A stretch of DNA of 58,664 bases from a virus. The notes below the pieces were generated by a model. That model searched no databases. It was not told the origin of the DNA and worked only from the letters and a program-made list of their open reading frames with translations. The stretch is from the IMG/VR virus record IMGVR_UViG_3300025096_000019, positions 1 to 58,664 of that record. The stretch is one strand, 5' to 3'. Below, one piece after another: positions 34,401 to 46,100 of the stretch. The translations under genes and the position numbers were made by a program. Position 1 is the first letter of the stretch; each line of letters begins with the position of its first letter.

Positions 34401-37400
34401 TAGTGCCACCAACATGAACTTCAACAGTTTCACCTTTCTGGAAAACCCCTCTTGTCATATTAATTTCAAGAAGTTTGGGAACAATATCTATCCCAGACAC
34501 ACCATCAAAGAATGGATAAAGTCTCGCAACTGGTCTAAATGCATCTCCTTCAAACGCTACATTTCTAGATCTAATATGTGTATCTGGATGACTACTAATC
34601 TTGATAGTTTCAATATACTCATAATTTCTTCCACCAGTTATAGTTCTTTCTCCACCACTAACATACACATTTCTAATCCAACCATCTGACATTGGATCTA
34701 GATTTATATGTCCATTATATTCAATCATATTGAATGGGTTAACATTCTCTACTCTAGATGCTAATGGTTGCTCAATAAAGTCAGTATTTGAATACTTTAA
34801 TGTGAGTAAATCACCAGTTTTTTGAATATTAGAATCTAATAATTCAATATTTGTTGAGAAATCAGCAGTAGTAGTATCAATTGTAGGTAATAATGCCAAT
34901 TCTGGTGCAACTGTTGTAAAATCTAATGGAACATTACATTCTTTCTTTTTGGTATCAATATCAACATTACAATCTGGATTTAATATATCAACTAAATTAT
35001 TATCCTTAAAGTCATCTACAAAGAATCCACTCTTAAACCTAGAAAGACCATCACTATCTTGGACTTGTAATGTCTTAGTATCGAGTTCTAGAAGACTTAA
35101 TGAAGTAACTACTTCAAGATTTTCAATCCTATCTTCTAAACTACCAATATCTCTCATAGTATATCTTCTATTATCCTGCAGATGTACTACTGCATCGTCT
35201 GCATCATAAAGATATGCAGGAAGAATTATATCTGCAATATGCATTACAGATTCAACATTAGTCGGTTCTTTTGGATCTAAAGCAGAAATACCTTTAACTA
35301 CAGAGAATGTTCCTTCTTTAGTTGGTCCAGGTCTAAGAACTAATTTATCTTTCCTAGGCAAATAATATGTATATCCAAGTATAGAACTCTCATTTGGAGC
35401 AGCTAATACCGGAGGATTGACTGAACCAGAGAAATCCCTACTACTTGGTGCAAAAGGAGAGCTACTAGTAGATGTAAATGTTGCTACTCTTGGTCTAAAA
35501 TCAAGAACATCAGTTGCTCTAACACCATTCTTTAAATGGGGAATATCTTTACCAAATCTTTCTTTACTATATGATTCTACTGTATATACATCTCCATTAT
35601 CATTAGAAGGAACTTGATAGCAATCATAAACTACTAATAACTTCCTTGAAGGTGCAGCAAAATTACTCTTTCTAACTAATCTAGAATAATCATAATACTG
35701 TTCTCTCTGACCCTTATCAAGATCAAATTTGTCACTTACATCAAGATAACTTCCTACTGTTATACCTTGCAAATTGCTAATAATCTGAGATTCTTCAAAT
35801 GTAATAGATTCTCCAATAATAAACTTTTTATCATTCAAATAACATATCTCAACTTCCGTAGCAGAAGAACGTGTAGTAAGTTGTGCAACTGCACTACTCC
35901 TTGCACCAACAATTCTCTCACCCACAATAGAATTGGTATTTAATCCCAATCCACCAACAAACGTTAATTTATCCAAACTTGGATCTGATGTTGTTAACGA
36001 TTCGTATACACCAACTACATTAACAACATCAGGAACATTTAAACAAACTTCTTTATCATGAACTCTAGTTCCATAAAAATTACTTACAGTTAATCCACTT
36101 ACTACGGATTCACTACCAGACTTTCCTTTATTGACAATTAATTTTTCACTTCTAATAAAATCTTTTTGCTTACTACGAATTCCTTGCTTCTTAACCGTAG
36201 TATTAACGATAACATTACTCTGAGATGCAGTAGCACCTTTTATAGTTACTTGTGTACCATTTGCATTTAACTCAAACTGATCACTAGTCAAATTCTCTAT
36301 TGTTGCATTCGAAAAATGCATTGAATATCGTTCAGCATCAAATGTATCATAAAAAGAACTAGAAAGACCAGTAGAACTAATAGGAATAACCATTTCACCA
36401 CTACCAGAAGTAGATTCATTAATAATCTGACTTCTTATGGATAAGGATGAATTGTTAAGATCAACATCAGAAATATTTGCTGTATCTAATGGTGTATAAA
36501 GACCAGCATTTTCACTATTAGTAATATTAGGATTAACAATCGAAAAAGGCACTGTTACCGTACCAGATGGAAGTGTATTACTAGCAACATTTGGTACATG
36601 CATACCACCTGATACAAGAGACAATGTAAGACCATCTGATGAAATATGATTAACTCTATTATAAGTTACTGTTGAGAATCCAGCAATCTGATAAGCAATA
36701 GTAGCATCACTTCTAATCCCCAAGAAATTCTTTCCTGGAGATGTTGCTACTCCACCAGAAGTAATAGTTAATTGATCACCAACATTAAATCCTGCTGGTG
36801 TTCCAGTGTTACGAAGTACAGTATCAGCAGTGAAATCACTATAATTTGATCCAAATATTCCACCACTACCACCTGTATTTTGATGTACTGATTTAATATC
36901 CTGTATACCATAAATCTGAACTCTTTTAACAGTTCTAATTGATGCTGGATCTTCATTAAATATAAGTTCTTCACCTACAATAAATTGACCAGAAACTTGA
37001 GTTAAGTTGAATCCGTCAACACCAACAGATGTGTCTTTAACATATCCTGTTGCTCCACTACTTAGACCTCTTACATAATCACTTACTACCAAGCTAATAC
37101 TATGATTTACATACACTGTTGTGAATATATTAATATCATAAAGATATAAATCCCATTCTGTTCCATCATTCTGATATGGTGCATCACTTACACTAAAAGA
37201 ATATACCCTTGCTTCTCCAATAGGAGCACCAGAACCAGCACTTGGATTACTGGATGTTTTTCTACGGTTGTATAAATATACTTTATTGTTGTGATTTATC
37301 CCAAGTTTGGGTGATCCTTCAACAAAATTTACTTTCAATAAATTACCCATTTGGAATGGGACTAATGCATTACCAACAGATTGTGTATCTCTTGGTTTTT

Positions 37401-38526
37401 CAACATCAACAATTCTACCTAACGAATCAACTTCATAACCTCTAACATAAGCTTCTCCAGGAGAAACTTTAACACACATTAACTCATCTGATGGTGTATT
37501 GCCATCATCAGTAACTCTATTGGAAGAAAATACACCTTCATTAGAAATACCATCATTAAGTGATTCTGCTACCCTAACATCAAAAGCATCTAACGAATAA
37601 TCGCCAGATTCTTCAAATGTTCTTCTTGCAAATTCATCAGCAATTATTGAATATTCTGTCTTATTCTGTAATTTTTTAACCAATCCATTATCAAGTTTAA
37701 CTAATTCTATAAAACTCTTATCATCAAAATCAGTTAATGATTTCTTCGATAAAACAGCAGATATCTTTAATCTATCAGCACCAGGAGCAGCATAATTAGA
37801 AAATCCTCTTGCATTATCATATAATGAAGAATCATCCTTTGCAGTAACAATTTCTTCTAAAAGATTTAAACCAACTCTATAAGATGGTGTATTCGTATAA
37901 GGATCTAAAATAATAACATCAGCAGAAACATCTATAAAAGTTCCTCTACTAAAAAATACACCATCAGAAATACTTACAGCACATCCGGTTGCAGCTGCAT
38001 TTAATGATATAAGAGTAGCTACTGTACTTCCAGAAGTTACAGGTGTATTTCCATATACAAAAGATTCCTCAGATATTAAAACTTCACCATCACCCAAGAA
38101 TGCAACTTCTTTATCATCTCCAGCTTCTTTATATGATACAAATAATGTTAAATCAGTTATATTCGTTCCTTCAGCAGGTAAAGAATAATTATTGACAGTA
38201 ACAACAATGCCAGATGTCTGTCCTTTAAAATTCTTTCCTATAAGTTCGTCACAATATAATGCAACCGGAACACCTAAATGATTTTCATTTATCTTAATTG
38301 AATAATATTGATCATCATAATTGATACTTCCAGGTATCACCATTGATCCATCTTTAAATAGATGGCTTCCAACAGATTCAACCTGATTTTGTAAAACAGA
38401 TTGTAGAGTAGTTAGTTCCCTCGCCTGTACAGGTTGACCTGGTTTGAATAAGACTTTGTAAAAATTATCATTCTTATCAAAATCATCATAATAAGGACTT
38501 ATATTTAAATTAGTTTTCTGTGGCAT
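31402..38526 (-). CDS. Large virion baseplate/fibre protein with DUF4815 N-terminus
   Basis: 2374 residues. The N-terminus (NISPYYDDFDKN then VLFKPGQPVQARELTTLQ) is the DUF4815 signature. The position after gp8 is that of gp9/gp10 in T4, so it may carry those functions. Residues about 1540-1545 are a proline run followed by CDPLAQSFTTD, a lectin-like beta block. GSGY and RGxxGT modules follow (IVKYEGIGINQ, TRGIDGTLSRTH). Near 2295 a DTDGDGYGDE stretch looks like a calcium site. It ends LRVVALA. A role in wedge tip or host contact is inferred. Confidence 0.75.
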   Translation of the reverse strand: MPQKTNLNISPYYDDFDKNDNFYKVLFKPGQPVQARELTTLQSVLQNQVESVGSHLFKDGSMVIPGSINYDDQYYSIKINENHLGVPVALYCDELIGKNFKGQTSGIVVTVNNYSLPAEGTNITDLTLFVSYKEAGDDKEVAFLGDGEVLISEESFVYGNTPVTSGSTVATLISLNAAATGCAVSISDGVFFSRGTFIDVSADVIILDPYTNTPSYRVGLNLLEEIVTAKDDSSLYDNARGFSNYAAPGADRLKISAVLSKKSLTDFDDKSFIELVKLDNGLVKKLQNKTEYSIIADEFARRTFEESGDYSLDAFDVRVAESLNDGISNEGVFSSNRVTDDGNTPSDELMCVKVSPGEAYVRGYEVDSLGRIVDVEKPRDTQSVGNALVPFQMGNLLKVNFVEGSPKLGINHNNKVYLYNRRKTSSNPSAGSGAPIGEARVYSFSVSDAPYQNDGTEWDLYLYDINIFTTVYVNHSISLVVSDYVRGLSSGATGYVKDTSVGVDGFNLTQVSGQFIVGEELIFNEDPASIRTVKRVQIYGIQDIKSVHQNTGGSGGIFGSNYSDFTADTVLRNTGTPAGFNVGDQLTITSGGVATSPGKNFLGIRSDATIAYQIAGFSTVTYNRVNHISSDGLTLSLVSGGMHVPNVASNTLPSGTVTVPFSIVNPNITNSENAGLYTPLDTANISDVDLNNSSLSIRSQIINESTSGSGEMVIPISSTGLSSSFYDTFDAERYSMHFSNATIENLTSDQFELNANGTQVTIKGATASQSNVIVNTTVKKQGIRSKQKDFIRSEKLIVNKGKSGSESVVSGLTVSNFYGTRVHDKEVCLNVPDVVNVVGVYESLTTSDPSLDKLTFVGGLGLNTNSIVGERIVGARSSAVAQLTTRSSATEVEICYLNDKKFIIGESITFEESQIISNLQGITVGSYLDVSDKFDLDKGQREQYYDYSRLVRKSNFAAPSRKLLVVYDCYQVPSNDNGDVYTVESYSKERFGKDIPHLKNGVRATDVLDFRPRVATFTSTSSSPFAPSSRDFSGSVNPPVLAAPNESSILGYTYYLPRKDKLVLRPGPTKEGTFSVVKGISALDPKEPTNVESVMHIADIILPAYLYDADDAVVHLQDNRRYTMRDIGSLEDRIENLEVVTSLSLLELDTKTLQVQDSDGLSRFKSGFFVDDFKDNNLVDILNPDCNVDIDTKKKECNVPLDFTTVAPELALLPTIDTTTADFSTNIELLDSNIQKTGDLLTLKYSNTDFIEQPLASRVENVNPFNMIEYNGHINLDPMSDGWIRNVYVSGGERTITGGRNYEYIETIKISSHPDTHIRSRNVAFEGDAFRPVARLYPFFDGVSGIDIVPKLLEINMTRGVFQKGETVEVHVGGTKIASLRLAQPNHKTGDWNSPTTTFNANPYNTSISLPTAYAASSTVLNIDEQALAEEAQGSFWGYVQTGAVVLGTSSGAEASVSDVRLVSDTYGDVYGAFWFKDPLGTPVPSLRFRTGTKTFKLTSSDTNAEPLPGSLLISSGETWYRTEGTVDTYRQTNIIVRQPPPPPPRRCDPLAQSFTTDTDSGCFLTAVDLFFASKDASQRCFVEIRTVELGTPTGSLVQDFARVSLQPSEINISDDATVATTVTFPSPVYLEPDTEYAVVVLSPFSNNYEAWIARMGERTVNTTTLPDAESVMVTRQYIGGSLFKSQNGTIWTPSQFEDLKFKLHKANFTSSSGTVYFYNPSLGPDNNHVPKLLPNSVTTLPRKLRIGITTTSNMGGALIAGRRITSADPSAALVKDDPSGYIENVGSRVTTLVISQVGSGYKASQTYTNTVELYPITGQGSGAKATVVTTSSGVINGVTIAAGFRGNGYVVGDALGITTSTTDGQGSGAVFTVSAIDNIDTLYLTNVQGENFTPGNLLLTYDSNNTTITNPGLAATAIRTAANTHAYSDLYDGNILEVNQINHGMTADNNVISISGINPDTSPVLLTDNISATDTVIAIASTAEFATYNGITTAMGYAKINGEIVKYEGIGINQLTAITRGIDGTLSRTHSVNDPAYKYELAGIGLTAINTTHNMPTTSSISDGTRTIDRYHLRINRPGGQASGHDMTNFIDMKSVGGGNAFASQNFQYNAILPQVNVITPGDGTFVSSQLRSVSGTSAGGSEISFLDQGYEDIELNQLNDLTSSRLVCSEINETTRLTTLPKNRSTTLAIRFNSENANLSPVVDTQNAQIILRRNRLSNPIANYSRDDRVNQLTGDPHTGIYISNRINLQQPASSIKVLIGADRHSSADFRVLYQLFSADSDEPTSYNLFPGYDNLRDTDGDGYGDEVIDSSKNSGLPDAMVSGSVSGQFKEYQFTIDNLAQFNGFAIKIVCSGTNEAYPPKFKDLRVVALA

Positions 38527-38529
38527 TTT

Positions 38530-40107
38530 TTAGAATTCCAAGATAATTTTAACGTCTTCTTTTTGTCTAGCGTTTCTTGTAATAGTTGCCCTATTATCCA
38601 AGTAAATAATTTCACCTGACCCTTTATTTATCTCAGGTGAAGCAAGTCCATTTGTGAAGTTGCAACCCAGACTAATATTTTTATTACCAACAGTAGCGAT
38701 ACCAGAAGTAAAGGTAGTATCAACTGAACCAGTAAAACCACCAGTAGTAGTTACATCATCAGACGAAGATGCAAAAGATAAAACTTGACCAGTGGTACTA
38801 ATTCCAGCATAGTCAGTTTGATTACCAGTAGTTTGATTGTAATATAATGCCCTATCTTGATAATACTTCAATACGTTAGTATCAGTATCATAAGATGAGA
38901 CATACCCATAAGCAGTACCATTAGATACTTTCTGAGTAATTTTATCTCCGATAGAGATTGTTCCAGAACTGGAACTAAATTTAACAGCACTTAATGATGA
39001 AAATTGATTGTCAGTAAATGTTGTTGCTGTTCCTGGTACTGTTGGATTTTTTACAATCCCAATTTGGGCAAACTTAGTATCTACAGGAAAATCTTTTGTT
39101 GAATCATCAAATCTTGCATAAACAAGAACTTTATCAGTTCCTAATTCCTTATATAAATCATATCCATGACCTTTCGATGGTGGAATGATAGGAATTAACT
39201 TAGCAGGAGTTGGTGTAGTACCACTTGTTGCATTCTGGTTAATAGAACCCAAATCAACCATTGCATAAGTGTATCCTTTACCGCCAGAAGATACAATTGC
39301 TTTTTCTACCTTACCACTAACAACATCAACAACAACCTTACCACCAGTTCCATCACCAAGAATAGGAACTTCTTGTCCTAATCCACCGGAATAACCATTA
39401 CCTTTATCATCAATATAAACCTTTTTAATTTGATTATTATTTACAGATGAATCACCATTGTCACGAACTGCTTGAATTTGAGTATCCGTAGAAGTTGACC
39501 AATTATTTGGAACAGTGATGTATTCGGTAGAATCAAATTTTATAATGTCACTAGGTGCTACAGTATACAAATACTTCCAAGTATAACCATCTCCACTCTC
39601 ACCAGCCCTAGATGCTTCTAGATCTGTAAATATTGGTTCATCCTGAGAAGCATTTCCTGTTGTACTAATGCCAGTAGATCCATTATCAACACAAACATAA
39701 ACATTATAGTTTTTATTCATTACATAATAACTAGATCCGTATAACCTAGAAGATCCAGTTACTGGTGTAGGATTATTAACACTATAATCATGACGGTACA
39801 TTTCATATCTTGTACCTTTAACCCAATCAATCTTTTTAACTAGTCGTCTAATATTAGCACTACCAACCTTTTTTCCAAAGACCATAGTATCACCAACATG
39901 ATTCATATTATCAATATTATCTACCGGATTTGGAATATCCGTATCCCAGTCTGTTGTTCTTCCAAAACCAACAGGTCCACCATGTGTCACTGCTGCTGGG
40001 TTAGAGAGTCCTAAGAATACATAATAAGCATTTGCAGAGTTTTCTATCGTCTCTACAAAGTTATTTGCATTTAGAATTCTAAATTGATCTGTTACAATTG
40101 CAGCCAT
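38530..40107 (-). CDS. gp8: Baseplate wedge protein gp8
   Basis: 525 residues, longer than T4 gp8 (334). The start MAAIVTDQFRILNANNFVE and the NAYYVFLG segment are what cyanophage gp8 looks like. Two GSGY-type modules (DDKGNGYSGG and SSGGKGYTYA) sit in the middle. gp8 bridges wedges and contacts gp6 and gp10. A perfect late promoter precedes it. Confidence 0.85.
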   Translation of the reverse strand: MAAIVTDQFRILNANNFVETIENSANAYYVFLGLSNPAAVTHGGPVGFGRTTDWDTDIPNPVDNIDNMNHVGDTMVFGKKVGSANIRRLVKKIDWVKGTRYEMYRHDYSVNNPTPVTGSSRLYGSSYYVMNKNYNVYVCVDNGSTGISTTGNASQDEPIFTDLEASRAGESGDGYTWKYLYTVAPSDIIKFDSTEYITVPNNWSTSTDTQIQAVRDNGDSSVNNNQIKKVYIDDKGNGYSGGLGQEVPILGDGTGGKVVVDVVSGKVEKAIVSSGGKGYTYAMVDLGSINQNATSGTTPTPAKLIPIIPPSKGHGYDLYKELGTDKVLVYARFDDSTKDFPVDTKFAQIGIVKNPTVPGTATTFTDNQFSSLSAVKFSSSSGTISIGDKITQKVSNGTAYGYVSSYDTDTNVLKYYQDRALYYNQTTGNQTDYAGISTTGQVLSFASSSDDVTTTGGFTGSVDTTFTSGIATVGNKNISLGCNFTNGLASPEINKGSGEIIYLDNRATITRNARQKEDVKIILEF

Positions 40108-40125
40108 ATTATTAGCTTTTTCCTA

Positions 40126-40133
40126 TATTTATA
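40126..40133 (-). promoter_or_regulatory. Late promoter upstream of gp8
   Basis: Perfect TATAAATA in the 33-base gap after the giant gene, 19 bases before the gp8 ATG. Confidence 0.8.
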
Positions 40134-40140
40134 ACCATAT

Positions 40141-43100
40141 CTATGCTCCAAGATGTTCTCTTAATGCACCAAGACCTCTAAGACCCTCATCTCTCCGTTG
40201 AATTGTTGGATATGTGCTCAATCCAGAATCAACAGTTAGTCCTGTAACACCAATTGCAATGGCACCTGCTAGTCTAGTAATATTGTAGAATCTACCCCAT
40301 GATACATTACCAACTGGTGTAGAACCTGTGGTTCCAATACCAATAATAGGAGATGTGGAATCAACATTACATGTAATAATTCCAGCAGTAGAATCCCATG
40401 CACTAACATTATAAACATTATCTAAGAAAGTAACACCTATACCAATAACATCAGCATCTCTACTGTAAGTGGAAGTAGCACCAGCACCAATTGTAGTTCC
40501 TGAAACCAAAACTGGATATCCAGCAACTAAATTACCATATGCTACACCAGATTTTAAGATAAACTCAATACCTAATGCAGTACCTATACCAGAAGATTGT
40601 CTAATACCAGTAATAATACCAGTAAATCCTTGTATATTACCAACTACATCAATGTTCTCATAGTAAGTTTTGTTGGGATATGGTGCAAGAACTTGAGGTG
40701 GAGCAATAGTTGTATAACCAAAACCAGGATTTACAACAGTTGCAGAAGCGATTGATCCATTTGTAATTGTTGCAGTAGCAGTAGCAGTTGTCCCAATACC
40801 AACTCCAATAGCATGTGGTGCTGATATAGAGATAGATGTAGTTGCTCCAACGTATCCACTACCACCACTAGTAACATTAAGTGATGAAATAGTTCCAGCA
40901 GCAGAAACAACCGCAGTAAGTCCTGCAACAACAGGGGAAGATCCATCAATAATTATTGATCCAAAATCAGCAGTTGTTATGCTTGTATTTGGATCATTTT
41001 CTTCATATTTGAAGAATTGAGCATCATCAACAAATAATTGAGTATCAGTAGTTGAAAAGTCTCTAATAATCTTAGCAGTTGGATAAACTTGGGGTTCAAT
41101 CGATAATCTTGTCTTATAAACAGCTTCTCCATTAACAAATCCATCTACCTTCTGTTTGGTCCATTCTAGACCTCTAAAGATACTCTCATCAATACCATTA
41201 CCATCATACAAATTAGTTTCAATACTATCAGACGAAGCAACAGTAAATACTGTTCTTAAACCCTGTGTTGTGGTTATCCCATTTGAACCATCAGTCTTAT
41301 GAACTCTTACTACATCACCAGACTTAATTGATGGATTAATATTAGTAACTAAATTGCTATCACTACCACTAGTTCCTCTATAGAAGAATATTGAAACCTT
41401 ATCTTTTGGATTTGGTGCAACTGTAAAGTCGAAAGATGTTCCTCCTGTAAATGTATATGCATCACCAGGAACTTGAAGAACACCATTAATAAAGATCAAT
41501 AATAACTGATCCAACTCAATTAATGATGACTCTGGATCATTTGCATCAATTTCAAAACTTAACAATTCACCATTATAATTAAGTGGATATCTCTTTCTAT
41601 TGCCATCTTGTAGATCCACAACAGAATCAATATAATCAAATTCACCAAAGTTCCAAGAAGAGAACCTATCATTAAATGTATCAAGAACAGTAAGTTCAAA
41701 TGGTTCTCTAAAAATACCTACTCCTCTATCCGTTGGAATCCCAACAGGTGTCATTACATCTCCAATCTCATATCCAAATCCAGATCTAGTAATCTTGAAG
41801 GATTTAACTTCATGCAATGCAAGATCGCTAGGAGTTCTTGATGGAACAGTTGAATTACCAATAGCAACCGTAACAATACCAACTAATGTATGAATTGCTG
41901 AGGCAACAGTTGCACATGCAGGAGTACCTGATTGGTCTATTGTAATACTATTATCAACTACCTGAGTTCTTGTAGTAAGTGCAGTATCAGATACTCCAAC
42001 ATTAATAGTAATTAAATCATTACTTCCACTCTTAGAAGTTGCTGCAACCGCAACATTTACATTGTAATATGGATCTGTTGTGCGTGGATAAGAATGATTA
42101 GTAGCATTATTATCTCTATCACATTTAAATGTTAATCCACCAGATGAAATTCCAATGACATTTTGTGCTTTTGATAATCCACTTGTAGTCGCAGAATCAA
42201 AGTAGTGAGTTGATATGTCAGGAGAGATACCAATATTAACTCTAAACGTATTAGTAGTCTTATTAGAAATTTGTACCCAAGTTCTGCGGAATGGATCATT
42301 TAATCTTGGATATGTATGTTTAGTAGCACGTCCATCAGCATCACATTCAAATGCTAATGAATTATCAGCAAATTTAACCCAATCACCATTTTCGAATCCA
42401 TGATTGGCAATAGTGACTGTCATAATACCCGAAGTTGGGGTATAATCAGCATCAGTTACTGTATGGAAGTTTGGTCCATTAACACGATATATGTTATTTG
42501 GAATTGTTAGTACCAAATCACCCGTACCTGCATCGTAAGTGGCAGTAGAAGGGGTGGTAGTACCAATTCCAACTCCAGCATCATTCTTCATGTATAGGGC
42601 AGTAGAAGCGGCACTTACAAAGGTGTGTGTATACTGAGCAGCTGTTTGTGCGGAAATCTTTTCATTTCTCATTGCCTGAGTGGCCATAGTAGCCGCCTCT
42701 CTCATAGCATAGATTACTTGCTCCTCTTCACCTTCAACTGGTGGAGCAGCTCCTGGTGCAGCATATGTACCACCTAATGATTGATGCAAGTAAAGTTTTG
42801 CTGCATCAACGGTCATATCATTACCACCATATCTCAAGTTGTGTGCCGTTGCTTCAAGAACGTCTACAACATCATCAATACAATCTTGCTCAGTAAATCC
42901 ACCTGGATAACTATATGAAGTGAATTTATCCTTCATTCTTCTTGCAGAAAGATCACCAATAAAGAGTTTATTCTTCTCTATAAGATCTGCTGCATCACTA
43001 AACTTATTATCTGACCCTACTCCACTATTAGGTCCAACCTCTAATGATACTAATAGACTACTACCAGTATCAGTTGTAGCACCTATACCTAACCTAGATA

Positions 43101-46100
43101 CGCCACTTAAAGGAATATTATCATAAGATGGTTGTGGAACAATAACAACAGGATCAATATATCTAGTACCACCTGCTGCAATATTCAATGTATGTAATGT
43201 TCCACCTGCACCAACACTTGCAGTAATATTTGCACCAGCACCAGATCCTCCACCAGTTCCAACACCAACTGAGAAAGTATCATCATCTATTATAGTAATT
43301 GTTAAATTATTTCCATTAGCAGCAGGATCTGTTGATCTTGGATAAGTGTGTTGTGTTGCATGAAAATCTCTTGAACATGTAAATGTTAATGAATTATTAA
43401 CAAGTTGAACATTACCACCACTTCTTCCATGATTTGGAATTGTTAGAACTAATATACCAGTCTTTGCAGTATATTGTGCATTCGTAGGAGTAAATGGACC
43501 ACCAGTACCAGTAACAGCACCACTTGATGCACTTACAAAAGTATGGTCATATGCTATATCTGTTACTCCAATAGCAACAGTTGATCCCATATAACCAGAT
43601 CCATATCCATAAGGACTTGTAGTTCCCCATCCAACCGCATTAATTACGCCACTAGCATTTATCCCAACAGTTATTCCAGCACCAACAAGAGGAGCAATAC
43701 CTAAACCACCAGTAGAACCTAATGAAACAATTACTCCACCTCTAGGTAACTGATTTAAGTTTACATCAGTTTGACTTTGAATTACATCCCCATTGGTAGA
43801 ACTAATTCCAGTAAATACAACACTAGATATTCCAGGATTACCACCCTCGATATACTCATAATTATTTCCAGCATTATTAATAGTACTAGGTCTCTGGAAC
43901 ATTCCATTAATAAGAACAATACTACTTCCAGTTTGAATTCCAGTAGTATTAGCTCCACCAACACTTACTCTATATGTTTGACCAATTCCAGTAAATTCAC
44001 TAGAAATATCATCATATATCTTATTAGCAGAATAATCATTCCTTAAATAAACTCTTCCAGAAAATGTAGATCTAGGATAATCAAGATTAGAACTATTCTT
44101 AGTGGAAACAGGATTACCTTTTGGTGGATCAGTAAAGTGAATCTTACTTCCAACAATATTATATGATCCAGTATATACTCTAATAGCAGTATTTCTTGCA
44201 TGTGTAGAAGCAGTTGATCCAACAACTCCTCTTTCTACTTTTATTATGTTCTCACTTCCAAATCCGGATATTGGTCCAACAGTTGTACTACCAATACCAA
44301 CAGATATAACCTTCATATATTCATCTTCTACTTTCAACAAATTACCAGTTGTAATAGATGAAATTCCAGCAACACCAAATATTGACGATCCAGCAGAAAT
44401 TTGAGCACCATTATTGGGAGATATAGTAGTGTTTACTGGACTATATGCTATTGGTGATTGGATTATTCCATCAACAGTAAGAAGACTCTTCTCAAGTCTC
44501 TTATCCATTGTAAATGAATGAGCATTACCAGTACCAATACCAGAGAAAGTTATTGCAGTTCCTGCTAATGCATTTGCTCTTGTTGTTGCAACTTTAAAGA
44601 CATCCTTATTAGTTTTTATTGCATATACTGTTGCTGGAAGATTTGCTGCACCAGCAACCTGGATTGCACTACCAGTGATTCCAGCATAAGTTGAAGTATA
44701 ACTATATGTTAATTTCTCACCAGTATTGAAGAAATGATCGGGAAGATTAAAGTTTCCTGCTGTAGCACCAACCGATACTGTTCCTGGATCGAATGTCTTC
44801 TGGAATACTGGTACACTATTATGAGTCAGATCAAACTCTGTTCTATTAATTCTTGCACCATTCTTAGAATTATATTCCATTAATGATAGTGATTCAATAA
44901 TAGATCCATAAACCAAAACAGGAGGAGTATTTAAATCATCACTAGCATCATAAATTATCTCGTCAAATCTCTGTACATCCACAGATTGACCATTAATATC
45001 AGAAGCAGGATTAAATTGTAAGAATAATCCATTATTATTCAATTGTGGTACTAAATTACCCATACCACCAGTATGTCCAATTGAAAGAATTGGATACTCT
45101 GTCAAATAAACATTCGAACCATCATGCAACATTAATGATTGATGAATAGCAATAGTTGATCCAGAAGAAACCCTTACAGTACTCTTAACAACAGATACAT
45201 CAGAAGAGTTAATACCAACTACAGAACCAACCGCAGTACCATGACTTGCAGACGCAATATTATAATAATTAGACTCTAATCTTAATGATTTCTCAGTTCC
45301 AGCAAGTTGATTTACTGCTTTAAATCTATATGTTCCTATTCCAACAGCAGTTGTACCAAATCCAACAACTTTTGACCTAACTAAAATCTCATCAGATGTA
45401 TCATTATAATAATCCAGTGAAAGTACACCAGAATCTATCTTAGAAGTAAATGTCCCTATAAAATTAGATGAATATCCATTTGATTCCTGAGTGTCAGTAT
45501 AATAATCAGATGTATAAGAATTTGTTCCATCATGAGTAATTAACATCTCAACAAGATTTTTATCACCTGCTGTTGCATTAACAACCTCAATAGATGCAAA
45601 ATATGAATTTAAATTTGTAATTGGATCTGCAATAATTTCAGCAGTTGATCCAACACCAACAACTCTATTAACACCAGTTAAATCAATAAATCCAAAAGAT
45701 TCTGTTCCTATACCTGCAAGATCATTAATAAATTTATTTTCATAAACTTTAATATCATAATCAGTAGTGAACTCATCCTTAGGTAAAAATCTTAAAGTAC
45801 GGACACCATTGCTTATATCCCCAGTTACTTGACCTAGTTCTTCTGTAGTATTATACAGATTTGCCTTTTCTAAGGAGAATCCATCATTAGCATCACCATA
45901 TGTGATTAATTCTGTAATCTGGATATCATTACTATTAGGATCCTTAACCTGAACCAAGAATCTAGAATATTCATCATTTATTGAAATTTCTGTATATGGT
46001 AGTTGTGTTTCATCAGATTTAGAGAATTTAGAACTAATATCATCCAAATCTAATACTCTATTGGTATCACATTGGATATAATCTGATAATTTAATACTAT

